From Zantedeschia hybrid cultivar (taxonomy: Eukaryota > Streptophyta > Magnoliopsida > Alismatales > Araceae), in contig JARZZO010000001.1 of NCBI GenBank assembly GCA_030544215.1, positions 44,361,098-44,425,097 on the forward strand: 64,000 nucleotides of DNA, in the 5' to 3' direction. A program made the translations under genes and the position numbers. Every line of letters begins with the position of its first letter. Position 1 is the first letter of the stretch. The notes under the pieces were generated by a model. The model saw only the letters and a list, made by a program, of their open reading frames with translations, was not told where the DNA came from and did not search any database. This document shows, one piece after another, positions 24,405-35,902 of the stretch.

Positions 24405-24536
24405 CCTATTTTCGAGTTTCTTCCTTCTTGAAGCTTGAAAGCCTTGAAAACCTTAGAAAACCCTTGAACCTTGAAGAAAAACTCAACCTTGGATCTCTAG
24501 ATTGTGGTAGGATTGCTTGGAAACAAGTTAATGATG

Positions 24537-24544
24537 TTTATATA
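24537..24544 (-). promoter_or_regulatory. TATA box of the antisense gene
   Basis: On the minus strand the sequence reads TATATAAA, 133-140 bases upstream of the proposed ATG at 24404. It is deleted in Tat copy 2. Confidence 0.55.
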
Positions 24545-24769
24545 GAAACAGTTGCGATCCTAGGAAGACTTTTCCTGATTGGAAAAGGGATGAGCATTGG
24601 AGGAGTTGGAATCCGGTTTGGAATAAGCCAGAACCTGTTTCTGCGACTGAAAAGGCGTCGTGGAACAGGGACGCATTTTATACAGTTAAAGGGCGTCGGC
24701 ACGACACGACGCGTTTCAAGCTTTTTGTCATTTACCCAAAATTCTATATTTTGATGCTCAATTAAACAC

Positions 24770-25750
24770 TTGTTTGAAATTACTAACGATTTTTTAGTGT
24801 AGGAAAATCAGGAAAAGCTTGGAAATATCAAGAAGATCCCACTGTGGGATTTTATGAAGTCTCGACCGTGGCTAAAACGACGGTTATTTCTACCCTTGTA
24901 CTCTTCCATATAGTTAACTTGCATAATTTCATTACTATATGTTAAGTATTTATTAGAGCATGTTAAGGACCTTGTGGTTTTGATGAAACTGGAATTTGAG
25001 TTCTCCTACAACAAAAACAGTGATAATTCCAGAGAATTCTTAATCGCACGGATAGGCCGTTGGATTGTTAATTAGTGGGGACGATGGTTTCACTTTTGTG
25101 AAACGGTGCGTGGATAAACGAGCTTCGGCTTAGCACTGAATTACAAGAATTGGTATCTTGACTCATTAATAACAATTTGACAATATTATCCTTGATTAAT
25201 TTATATTTTATTTGACTTTATATTTTTCTGTTAGCCCAGCATGCATCATATAGGACTTTGAAATCATTGTGATAAGGATTAATTACTGATTAAGTTTCAG
25301 ACCATTAAATCAAATAATTCAAACATGATATGAAATATTCCATTTTGAATTGAGTATCTTGATTATCTTTGACGTTCGCTTGAAGATATCCTTGGAATTC
25401 TATCCTTTCTTGGACTCTATCCAATATTTCTTGTTTTCTTTTAAGATCCATCATGGCTGCAGCACGTCCACATTGGCTGGCAAACGCTCCCCATGATGAA
25501 ACCTGCAGTGTCTACGACCTGGGGTACTTCCCACTCCGTGGAGGTTGATCGATCTTATTTTATTTCCTTGTCTACCTCATCTAGACATGATTGATTCTAT
25601 TGATTCCTTGAGCTATCTTCATTGATGATTTTGAGAAAAATTCCAATCATGTGATGTTGAGAGCGTGTCTCATCACACCTTGGCATCACCTTTTTAGTAC
25701 ATTCCATTTCATTTCACTCCCTTGCAAAGACGATGCCAAGGTGAGGCAGC
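24770..25750 (+). other. Tat copy 1 3' end region before the LTR
   Basis: No ORF is seen. It aligns closely with 47210-48140 of copy 2. It ends in a purine-rich AAGGTGAGGCAGC just before the LTR, the likely PPT. Confidence 0.7.
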
Positions 25751-27113
25751 TGTAGACACGCTAATTTTGACATCATTTCGAGTAAATTTCATATCATATA
25801 ATAATGCCTCAGAATGGTCTGATATTTAATCATTGGTTAATTTTTATTGATCTTTTTAAGTTAATTATCTAAATAGTGTCGGGTCAAACAAACATGATTT
25901 AAGTTAATTAATTAAATTGATTTTAACTCAAATTTCAGTTAAAATATGAAGAAGTCTAAAAGACGTCGACATATGTAAACGCCATTTAGAGTTTATTCTT
26001 ATTTTAATGTTTAAATTTGAATTTTAATCAGTAGATTAATTAGCTAAAAGACGTCTGCATGGAACGACGCCATTTAGGTTTCCTAAGTTGTTTCTACCTC
26101 TCTTCCGGATGTTTATCATTATCTTAATTAGTGTAAAAGGCGTCTCCGTATAACGATGCGTTTTATCTAATTACAGATAAAGATAAATCTTTCTGGATGT
26201 TTATCTTTATCTTAATCAATCTGAAAGGCGTCTTCCATGGGCGACGCGTTTTAGATAATTATAGATAAAGATGAATTAATCTATATTTATCTGTTAGTTA
26301 AGCTGGATAAATCTAAAAATTTCTCAATGTAAATCCGCGGATGCAAAGAAGTCTATAAATACCCTGCCTTTTGAATGAGTGACAGAGAGAGTGATGTTGA
26401 GTGATAATTAGTAATTATTTTGGTAGCGATTAGAGCAAAGAAGCTTGAGGACATCCGAACGCCGAAGCGCTGCTACTTCCAGGAGTCGTCATCCTTCTTC
26501 ATCTGTCCAAGATCCATTGAAGACCAAGGCTTCCAGGGGCCATCCAGCATTAGCTTTCAATTCATTTCTGCATATTTCTCACATTTTCATCCCATTAGTT
26601 TCACATTCTTCATCCCATCACTCCATACAACACACACAATACTAGCATCATTTTCCAAACCTATTTGTTAAAGGGGTTTAAAGACCATCCCAGCAAGTGA
26701 GTTTACCAGTTTAGTTGCATGTTTAAAGTTTTCTCTGTAATGGATACTACTTCCTAAGTTCTCATCATTGTTCTTTATTTCTTTCTACTTCTTGCAAGGT
26801 GCAAAGGAGAATCAAAGGGAGGGAATCAATAGCGAACAACAAGGAATTTAGACGATCCTCAAAACTCAACAGCAGCTAAAGCAAGAACAAAGACAAGAAA
26901 GGGCTCTCTTTCTTCAGCCGGCTGAAGGAGGGGAACCAAGAACTTAACATCTCCCACATCCAAACAGGTAGGCGATCAAATCTTCTTTTGAAACTTTTTT
27001 GTCAAAAGTTTCTAGCGATCACATCACTTAGTTTCTTTTTAATAGGTTTATTTTGCACTTAAAAAACATAGTTTTTTTTTATGATAATCACACACCCATT
27101 TTAAGCACTCACA
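25751..27113 (+). repeat. 3' LTR of Tat copy 1
   Basis: TGTAGACACG to AAGCACTCACA, 1,363 bp. It matches the 5' LTR with roughly 2% visible differences. Hairpins recur at about 25954, 26045, 26140 and 26222, and TATAAATA at 26354. Confidence 0.93.
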
Positions 27114-27806
27114 ATGATGACAGTAGAAGCATTCACCCTTCTCAGCACTCTTGCCTTTGTCCTTGTTGACAACTTTCGGCTTCTTCTGATTCTTACCTTT
27201 ACCTTTCCTAAAGGCTTGGACTTCTAGTCTCTTCCGTCCGGTCTTACCAACCATAAGGACTTGGGATTTATCCTTCAGAAGGTTCCCTTCCGCAGTCTTC
27301 AGCATATTCAGCAGTTCAGCCAAAGTGGTCTAGATCTTGTTCATGTTGAAATTCACAATGAATTGAGCATATGATTGTGGAAGTGAGGACAACACAAGGT
27401 TGGTATGCATCTCCTTGGGGTGTGGAACTCCAAGAGCATCTAGCCTCTCCACCCATTCAATCATCTTCAGTACATGAGTCTGTACTGAAGATCACTCTGC
27501 CATCTAAGCCTTGAACAGATTCTTAGATATCTCATACCTTTCGATCATGCTCTGCTCACCAAACAACACCTTCAAATGGAGCATGATGGATTTAGCATCC
27601 ATCTTCTCATGCTGCCTCTGCAACTCATTGCTCATAGAGGCCAGTATGTAGCATTGGGCCATGGTGGAATCTTCCTTCCATTTTTCATATGTCAGCATGT
27701 CCTCCTTTAGGGCATCTAATGTTGGTTCAGTAGGAGGTTCATCATCCAAGACATAAGTAATTTGCTCAGACCTAAGGACAATCTTCAGGTTCCTGAGCCA
27801 ATCTGA
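27114..27806 (-). pseudogene. gag: Copia B gag, main part
   Basis: The minus-strand frame gives DWLRNLKIVLRSEQITYVLD, MAQCYILASMSNELQ, VLFGEQSMIERYEI, HTNLVLSSLPQSY and LLKDKSQVLM, the standard Ty1/copia gag backbone. A basic stretch and the first half of a zinc knuckle (GECFYCHH) come last. Stops near 27507 and 27330 break the frame. The N-terminus continues at 33632-33565 on the far side of an inserted element; the C-terminus is cut by the Tat LTR exactly inside the zinc knuckle. Confidence 0.88.
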
Positions 27807-28403
27807 TGTTGTCACCTAAATGAACAAGGCAAGAGCCCCAAAGATCAATCAAGAAGGCCCAAGTCAAGGAAAATCGAATGGCACAATCGGGCCCATTATC
27901 TCAAGCAAGAAAAAGCCCAAACAATTGTTTAAAGAAGGCCCAAGTCAAAGGAATATAATGGACAGCAACCGTCCTCATTTTGCAAGGCAAAGAGAGTTAA
28001 AAAGGGGTTACTTTGAACTCAAATGAAGAAAAATCCAAGGGCAAGACTCGGGCCCATTATTTCAAGAAAGGAAAAGCTCAATAGGGTCATTTTTGGGCCC
28101 AAAAAGTGAAGGATAAGGTCCAATTTCGTGGCAGCCATTAAAGGGCTCCAAATGGTCCCCCCATGTCATATTCTTACCCCTTTGGCCCATACTCAAATCT
28201 GCCCAAAGGTGGATAAGAAGAGAAGACAGTGGTCCCCCCTTCAAGATTCTTCTAGAAGAGGGTAGGTGAAAAGTAAAAAGGAAGCCAATGAGGACCCTCC
28301 AAGTGTTTATGCTCTATTAGGTGGCTGTTAAGTGGGGTTTCTTATCCCTAATGTAAGGCTAATGGATGCCTAATATACCCCCCAAAAGTAATCCAACTTT
28401 ATC

Positions 28404-28411
28404 TATAAAAG
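28404..28411 (+). promoter_or_regulatory. TATA box of the 5.76-kb LTR
   Basis: TATAAAAG is followed by a purine-rich transcribed-leader-like stretch (28430-28620). Short ORFs there are low complexity. Confidence 0.55.
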
Positions 28412-29946
28412 AATCACCATCTTCTCCAAGAAAGAGTTGGAGACAAAAACCCACAAAAAAGAAAAAGAAGAAGAAAAGTGAGAGACCAAGTAGGAGAACG
28501 TCTCCCTCCTCCTTCCCCTCCATTTCCTGCATCCCAAGAGAGAAAAAAATAAGGAAAGAAGAAGAGAAAAAGAAAGGAAGAGAGTTAGAGAAGAAGAAAG
28601 CAAGAAAGTAGGCTTCTAGAGCCATTCTCCCATTCTCATCCCTTCTCCAAGGTAGAGTGGGGGTGAAGAATGGGTTTATTTATGTTCTTCTTGCTTTCTT
28701 AGAATGTTTTCTTTCCTTTTGATGTTCATAGGAGCTTTTATCTCCCCCTCAATGTTCATCCATGATAGTGACATACAAAGAAATGCAAGTTTAGATTTCC
28801 TGTGTCTGTTTTGTGAATCTGCTGGTTATGTTGCTTCTATGCTATTTTTTCCTTCATAAGGCATGTGTTTTTTGTGTGGGGATGGTAGAGGGGCCTTTCT
28901 AATTCATAGAAATGGTCTTCTTATGCCTTAAAGCCCCCTAAATATGGAGCTATGATCCGAAATGTGCTTTGTTGTCTAGATTTCCTGAAAAGTGGTTTTT
29001 TATTTATTTGACTTGGGTTTGGAGGTTCTTCAAGGTGGCTTGGGCTTCCATGTCCCTTAGGAGGACATCCCTTCCATGGATGATACTCCCCCAAGGCCAA
29101 ACATCATGAGAAATCCTCCAAATCTCATGAATCTTATGATCTAAGTTTTTGTTTTCAAGTTCATAACCGAATCAGTTTTGGTAAGATTTTTTCCTTCAAT
29201 GGCTAAGGGTTTAGGCCCTAGAGGTTATCAAGGAGGTCTCCTCACTAGTTGGGGATGAGCTTCTTTGGGTATAAACCCTCTGACATAAAGCTAAAAGGAA
29301 AGATCTATGGAAAAAGAGAAAAACTATGCTTGAGTTTTCATAAGTTCCATGTTTAAGTTCTTCATGATATTTCTTAAGAAAATGCATCTAAAATATATTT
29401 TAAATAAATATTTTAGATTTTATACCTTTTATATTTTATTTTCCATCATTTGGATTAGGTTTAAACCCATTTTTCATCAAAAATCTGATTTTCAAGTGAG
29501 TCTGCGCCTATGCGAGCTACAGTGATCTGAGTCTGCAGTCACTATTCTGAGTCTGCGCCTCTCTGCGCAGACTTAACGCCTGTTGCAGTATTTTGAGTCT
29601 GCGCCTCTTTAAGCTTGGGTTTTGAGTGTGAGGTGATTCTTTGATCCTCCCTCAACCTATCTAAGGGGTCCTTAGGCCTAGGGTTGTCTCTTTGAGGCCC
29701 AATGAAGGTTCTAAATGGCTTGGATGTTGAGTTTTTATCAAGCCCTTGATGTTTTAAGTAAAAATCTTGTTATATGTTTTAAGATTTTAAGTTTCTTCCG
29801 ATGTTTTCTCAAGGAAGTCCCAATCTAAGGGTGCCAACAATCCAATGTTAGGTAACCCATCAAGGGCCCTCATACAAAGAACATCATTCTTGTGTTCCCA
29901 TTTCTATGGGTTTATTTAGATGATATGTCCCGAATGTCCTAATGAG

Positions 29947-30294
29947 TTGGTGGGGTTCCTTGCTCCCCAAATGTAGAAATGTAATGAGTGATTCCTTGTG
30001 GATAATCCTTATATTTCGAAGGCATCAAGGGCACCCTTTGGGTGAGTGGCTTGTTCTTGGCACGTCCCCTTTGGCAGCCACCTCCATAGTTCATAGCCAT
30101 ATGTGACCCTCTAGGGGAATTGGTGGAGTTCCTTACTCCCCAAGTGTAAAGATGTTTTGGATTACCCCTTGTGAGTTATTCTTACATTTTGAAGGCATTA
30201 AGGGCACCCTTTGGGTGAGTGCCTTGTGCTCGGCACGCCCCCCTTTACAGCCACCCCTATGGTTCATGGCCATTACATATCCCTCTTAGGGGAA
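29947..30294. repeat. 175-bp tandem duplication in the 5.76-kb LTR
   Basis: Unit 1 (29947-30119) and unit 2 (30120-30294) both start TTGGTGG and share GGGCACCCTTTGGGTGAG and a GGCACG/CCCCTTT block. A third start appears at 30295. Confidence 0.8.
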
Positions 30295-32124
30295 TTGGTC
30301 CTTCGGGTCCCTTCATGGCATGATCCTTCATGAAGATCCTAAAACCTTTATTGGGTTCTCCTAATGAAAGGTTGAAATTCATCTTGGAATCATTATATTA
30401 AGCATTTTTAATACCTTGTAAAATGATCCAAGAAGAATGGGATAGATATGAAGAAATCAGGTCATTTGAAAGAACCCAAATAGGAACATTCCTTGAAAAG
30501 GCTTTATGTAGCCATACTCAATTTCTGAGATTTCTCAGTATTATCCTCCCTAAATTTGTGGTGATTCTTGAATCACTTCAAGTTGAAAGACGTATAAACC
30601 TGAAATCATGCTCATATTTTTGAGTCTGCGCGCCTATAATCATGAAAATTCGATTGAGAATAGGATACAATTTGTTTTCCTCGACTCCGGATTTTATATT
30701 CCAAATTTATTGGTTGAAACTAACTTCTTGATGGCTTTAAATATGACTTGAATTATATAGGAAATGTTAAAGACCATTTTCAGACTTGACTCTGCACCAC
30801 TGTTTTGAGTTTGCGCACTCCTGCGTAGACTCAACTCAAAACTATCAAAAGATGCCTTCAATGGACTAATAACCCCATTTATGGTTCAAAAGACTCAAAT
30901 AACTAAAGTTTATTCATAACTCACTTAAAAAAAGTTTAAGATAGCCATTCTCTCTTTTAAATAAACACAAAACTTCAAACTTAAGTTGAGTCTGCGCACC
31001 TACCCTAGGCTCAAAAGATAAAAAAGGCTGTTTTAATCAAGTCAAATCTTTGATAAGAATGACATTCCATGGCATACAAATAAAGCTTTACAAACTTCTT
31101 TTTAAAATAATTTTTGAGTCTGCACACTTTTTTATAGACTCAGTTCAAATAAAAAATCAAATAAACAATAAATCAAACTGCACAAATCTCTTGAAATCAC
31201 ATCTCAAATACTCCATTTCATTTAAATAAATAATCTATTTACAAAAAGGATCTAAATCCCCTTAAAAACAAAGAAAAAATTACAAGTTCAGTTGAGTCTG
31301 CGCACCCCTGCGCAGACTCAAACCCATTTTTTACAAATCTTGTCCCTTGAGCTCTAAAGCTTCCACCATTTGAAAAACCATTTGTTGTAAGCTCTCCAAC
31401 ACTTTAAAAGCCTTGAAATTCTCCCCAACTTCAGGAGGTTTCATCTTCATAAGAATCTTGCTCATAATCTTCTTCAAGTTGAGTCTGTGCATCAACCAAA
31501 TGGCCAAAACCTCATCTCTTGGCCCCTAAATCCTGTCTTCAACTCCAAATATGTAAATCATCACAAAATAAGACAAGAAATCAAGTTATCCAGTCAAAAA
31601 TACAACACAAAAACTCACAGAAGAGAAATTCACAGTTCAAATTTGAGTCTGCGCAGGGGTGCGCAGACTCAACCCTGAAATTCTTAAAAAATAAAAAATC
31701 AACTTCCAATCCACTCCAAGATGATCTAAAGCTCTCTAAAAATCAAATTTATTCTTATTAATCAGGAAATTAAAAAAAAACACCAAGTTGTTCTTAAAAA
31801 ATTGTATAAAACCACCTAAAATCAGTTGGTGACAAAAGAGTCTTGGCACCCCTGCGCAGACTCAGCCCAAATTCCCTAAATCTGAATTTTCAGCTTCAAA
31901 TGCTTTCCAAATTAAACCAAAAAATTCAAATAAAATCTTTATACTTCCCATAAGTCAAAAACCCTAATAAAACCCCAAATTCCCCTTGTGAAAAAATAAA
32001 AAATATTAAAATAAGTTCTATGACAATTGAGTCTGTGCACCCCTGCGCATATTCAAATCTTAATTCTAAAAATCTGAAATTTAGCCATTTAATTCCCCCC
32101 AAATCGAGCCAAAACCCTAAGCCT

Positions 32125-32395
32125 CAATTTGATTGCAGAATAGGTTAATCCGAAATTACTTGTTCGGAATAACGTATACTAGAATAAGGGGTGCTTAGCT
32201 TTGATAATTTTGTGGGACCCACTAGCGGAATAAGAAAGATAAGCAATTCTTGGGTCTAGGGTCGAATTGCTTATTCTCCTTATTCTCCGAATAGACTATT
32301 CTGCACCGGTATAAGCCATTCCGATTGTCAAAACTAAATTAAGCTTATTCTCCCTTTATTATTCCTTATTCTTCTCCTATTCTCCAATCAAAGTG
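32125..32395 (-). mobile_element. MITE-like element, copy 1
   Basis: 271 bp with imperfect terminal inverted repeats (CAATTTGATTGCAGAATAGG at the left, its near reverse complement ending CAATCAAAGTG at the right). It is non-coding. A reversed relative lies at 54663-54926. No clear target duplication is seen, so the superfamily is open. Confidence 0.65.
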
Positions 32396-33564
32396 GCGAA
32401 AAACCTCATAATTCCTACAAATCAAAAACCCAAACAAAATGCTAAGTTTCCCCTTGAAATTACCCAAAAAATGCAAAAACCAGCTTGGTGACATATGAGT
32501 CTGCGCACCCCTGCGCAGACTCAACCCTTAATTGATAAAATCTAAGTTTTTAACCTTTAAAGCTCTGTAAATTAAATAAAAAACTCTAAGATAAAACTAT
32601 ATACTTCCTGTAAATAAAAAAATCAATAAAAACTCAAATTTGCCTTTTGCAAAAATATAAAAAATACCTAAAAAGGGTCTTACTTCAATTTAGTTTGCAC
32701 ATCTTGCTCTTCCTTCAAAACCTATAAATTCAAAATATAAAAAGCATAAGTCTTTGAAGTATTTTTCAGTGAAATCAACTAGAAAACGTAAAAAATATTT
32801 TTCATACCTTGCGAATCAAATCCAAAGCCTCTTCATTTCAAATATGAAAAATACAATAAAGAATGATAATGAGACTTTCTTCTTAAATAAAAAATAATTA
32901 AAATTGACATTCAAATTCTAAATCATGATTTCTATAAAAAATGTCATTCATCAATCATAAATATCATAAAAAGGATTTCCACTCCTCTTGCAAATCAAAA
33001 ATCAAAACAAATACAAGTATTCTCATTGATAACAAATGAGTCTACGCATCCTTGTGCAGACTCAACCTCATATTCATTTCCAAACATAAAAACTTAAACA
33101 AATCTTTAATGAACTCACATATATCTATCCAAAAAGACTAAAAAATGTCTCTCATCATTATCCATCAATAAAAATCAAGAAATGAAGTCTTTTTCCATAT
33201 TTTCCAAAAGAATAATTAAATAAAATAAAAAAGCCAACTGAGTCTGCGCACCCCTGCGCAGACTCAACTCTAAAACTAAAAGATGAGTTTTCTTCTCAAA
33301 TAAAAATTGAAATTCATTCATTTTTTAAATGCAATCTTGTATATCTCATTTATATCATTTTAATGGGTGTTATTCTAATCTTCCGACGATTAATCAAGGG
33401 TTTTCCTCTTAGGAGGAAGTAATTAACGCTATTCCATTTATGGGTAGCGAGATCGGGTCTAAGAACAACGCAATCATCTGATTGATTCAGGTAAAGCGCA
33501 TAAATATAAATCTAAATTTAAATTAAAAAATCAAGATCAAGTGCATTCCAAAAAATGTACAACA

Positions 33565-33632
33565 TCTGAGTAATTTGGACCTGTCAAATGATTGGCATCA
33601 AGTATGCCACGCAACGGGTTATGGTGTGACAT
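33565..33632 (-). pseudogene. gag: Copia B gag, first codons
   Basis: The ATG at 33632 (minus) begins a frame with ILDANHLTGPNYSD, the copia gag start also seen in copia D at 63861. It runs into the TCTGA duplication at 33565-33569 and continues at 27806. Confidence 0.85.
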
Positions 33633-35902
33633 TTTAGCTTACAGGAGATAATCATATTACAATTAGCAGATATTCAGTCAATTAATTTTAAAAATAAGAC
33701 ATGGACTTTGTTTATCTAGTTTTACTCCCACTAATTTTCGTCGGACTACATAACCTTCAGATATACAGTACGGGAGACGCCGACAGTCTCCTAGCGGGGA
33801 TCAGAATCTCCAAGCATCACAATATGACCTCGGGTAAACACATAGTATCATTCATATCGCTATCTCAGAGCAATCATCTCATGATAATTGCAACTCTTTG
33901 CAATATCCGATCATATTTCGGCTCCCAGGTTATTAATGGTCCCGGGTAAACACAGTAGACCATTATCTCCGGTCTAAACATTACCATCAATACGTGATAG
34001 AGTAGAGTAGAAATATAATTCCCGGGTAAACACGTAGATAACTATATCGTTCCTCTATTCTTATCCAAAGGCATCAAATACAATAGTCAATAGACCTGTC
34101 ATCAAATGATGGCAAATCTAGGGTAAACACGAAGAATATGCCACCAATGAATTGTGATTTAATAACTATATTAATGGAGAGCTACGCGGTGTATTCTAAA
34201 TGACTCGCACTATGTCTTAGACTTTAAGACAAAGGTTTTAATTATTTTTCCTTAGTCTCATCCTAGGTGATAGTATTAAATATATCACATATATATTATA
34301 CTAATAACCTAGGTTAATAGATTCATAATCAAAATAAAACTCACGCATCACATACATGTCATTAGTGTGGCCATGGATGGCACTGCAGTTTGACTTGAGC
34401 CAGACAGTCAAACACATGTATATAATATAACAATTTATATCATGAGTCTGCAAACTCATAGGCTTAAGGAACTCTTTCTCATCCTTCTTGATTGCAGTTG
34501 TGGATCATCCTTGCTCCATGCTCAGCCGCCTCGATTAAATTACATCAATAATTTAAAGGAAGAAGCCTTAACGTGAATACAAAGGGAGGGAGGTAGAAAT
34601 ACAATAGAATATGAGAGGGAGAGGTTCGCAGACCTCTATTTATTAATAAACAATAAACCACGCAATCATATCCATAACCGATTCACATCTACAATCTAAA
34701 TATTAAGTGCTTATCCATGACCACCAAGTAGTTTTTAATTAAACAATCCACACATGTAGTGCACATCTCATGGCTAAATAAAATTCTTTGAAAATAAATA
34801 ATATTTTGATTTCATAAACTAGAGACCAAACAAAATTTGGAGAATTAAAATTTTCGAAAAACATTATCAGTTGTCTCATGCTCATTAAATCAAATTTAAA
34901 CAAGCAATAATAACACATCATATGCGTATAAAGTCTAAACATAATAGTTTAGGAATATTCCATGCTTCATATGAACTATTCAAATATATAGGGTAATTTA
35001 ACAATTAAATTTAATGATTAATCTAACAACTTAGATTAATAACTAGAATTAACAACATTTGTTAATAAATTATGAAAATTCATAATCCTATTATTTGGAC
35101 CCAAAAATTAATAATTTTAAATTTTATTATCAAAATCATATTTTAACAATAAAACAAATTTATTTTAATTTTTAATGGGACCCAATAATATAAGAACATA
35201 AAAGGGAGTGGGGGGGGGGGGGGGGGGGGGTGTTTAAAGGGCTCAGCCCAGCTGAGCCACCTAGCTCAGGCTAGGGTCCAACCGGGCTGGACCCTGTCGG
35301 CGGCTAGGGAAACCCTAGCCGCCCAACAGGGGCCGCCCGAGGGTTCCCTACTGCGCAGGGAACCCGACAGCAGCAACCCCCTTTTGGGGTTCCCTTCTAG
35401 CGCCGGCCGAGCACCGGTGCCCGTCCGCCGGCAACGGGGACGTTGTCGGTGCCGTCTGACAACCGGAGGAGGCCCGAGAAGGGCTCCGGTGGCCTAAAAA
35501 AAATAAAATTCCTTCATTCAAATCCTCTTTCAGGGCGGTTTCAAAAACTCTGAAGGAAGAAGAAGGAAGGCCATGGCCAGTCGTACCCTGCTCCCCATGT
35601 CGCCGGCAACTCGTCCAACGCCAGTGGGCATGGTTTACAGTGATCATAGCCCCAAAGATCCATCTTATAGATCCGAATACCTCAAGAACACACTGTTCTT
35701 CATCCAACGAAGAACATGACAAAAAAAAAAAAAACCAAATTAAAATATTTTCTACATATTAATAACGCGATCTCATCGTGGTGAACATCTCATGAATATT
35801 AATCTAATAAGAAAATAGGTTCAAGCATGGAATAAATTCGAAAACCACAATTTTAGTGACAAAAACGGCAAAGAATACAGTGGAACCTGACTCTGATACC
35901 AG
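33633..35902 (-). other. Copia B leader with periodic repeats
   Basis: No ORF. Four GGGTAAACAC units start near 33831, 33943, 34023 and 34121. An AT-rich part (34700-35160), a run of 21 G (35210-35230) and a GC-rich part with GAGCC/GGCTC hairpins (35235-35480) follow. The GC-rich part corresponds to copia D 61800-62220. Confidence 0.7.
35886..35901 (-). other. Primer binding site of copia B (tRNA-Met initiator)
   Basis: The minus strand reads TGGTATCAGAGTCAGG, the standard plant copia PBS, one base from the LTR end at 35903. Confidence 0.85.

Larger units (their letters stand above)
8026..27113 (+). mobile_element. Tat copy 1: full-length but defective Ty3/gypsy Tat-lineage element
   Basis: The element is 19,088 bp and has LTRs of 1,362 and 1,363 bp, a PBS, gag, protease, G-patch, RT, RNase H, a second archaeal-type RNase H, integrase, a long 3' region and an antisense gene. 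The second RNase H before integrase marks the Tat/Ogre branch. Its length includes a 1.5-kb Tekay solo LTR nested in gag. It is bounded by ATGAT at 8021-8025 and ATGAT at 27114-27118, but the two flanks belong to different copia copies. Many stops and frameshifts make it non-autonomous. The two LTRs differ at roughly two dozen visible positions. Confidence 0.92.
29495..33266. repeat. Dispersed GAGTCTGCGCA / TGCGCAGACTC palindromes
   Basis: About fourteen whole or partial copies occur. Perfect 26-bp copies with arms GAGTCTGCGCA and TGCGCAGACTC around CCCC are at 31294-31319, 32497-32522 and 33240-33265. The copy at 31645-31670 has loop GGGG, so it is inverted. Decayed copies lie near 29500, 29557, 30786, 30986, 31117, 31839, 32029 and 33038. 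Confidence 0.9.
27807..33564 (+). mobile_element. Solo LTR or LTR-only element of 5.76 kb inserted in copia B gag
   Basis: It begins TGTTGTCACC and ends GTACAACA, with inverted TGTTG/CAACA tips, and is flanked by a perfect TCTGA duplication (27802-27806, 33565-33569). The gag frame is split cleanly between NYS and DWLRN. A TATAAAAG box at 28404-28411 and GGGCCCA motifs upstream (27895, 28050, 28095) look like an LTR promoter on the plus strand. No PBS, domain or second LTR is seen, so a very long solo LTR is the best reading. Its second half carries many GAGTCTGCGCA palindromes, a 175-bp tandem duplication and a MITE. Confidence 0.8.

Noticed and set aside
28359..28625. Phe/Ser-rich or Lys-rich ORFs
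   Set aside because: Low-complexity purine/pyrimidine stretch following an LTR TATA box.
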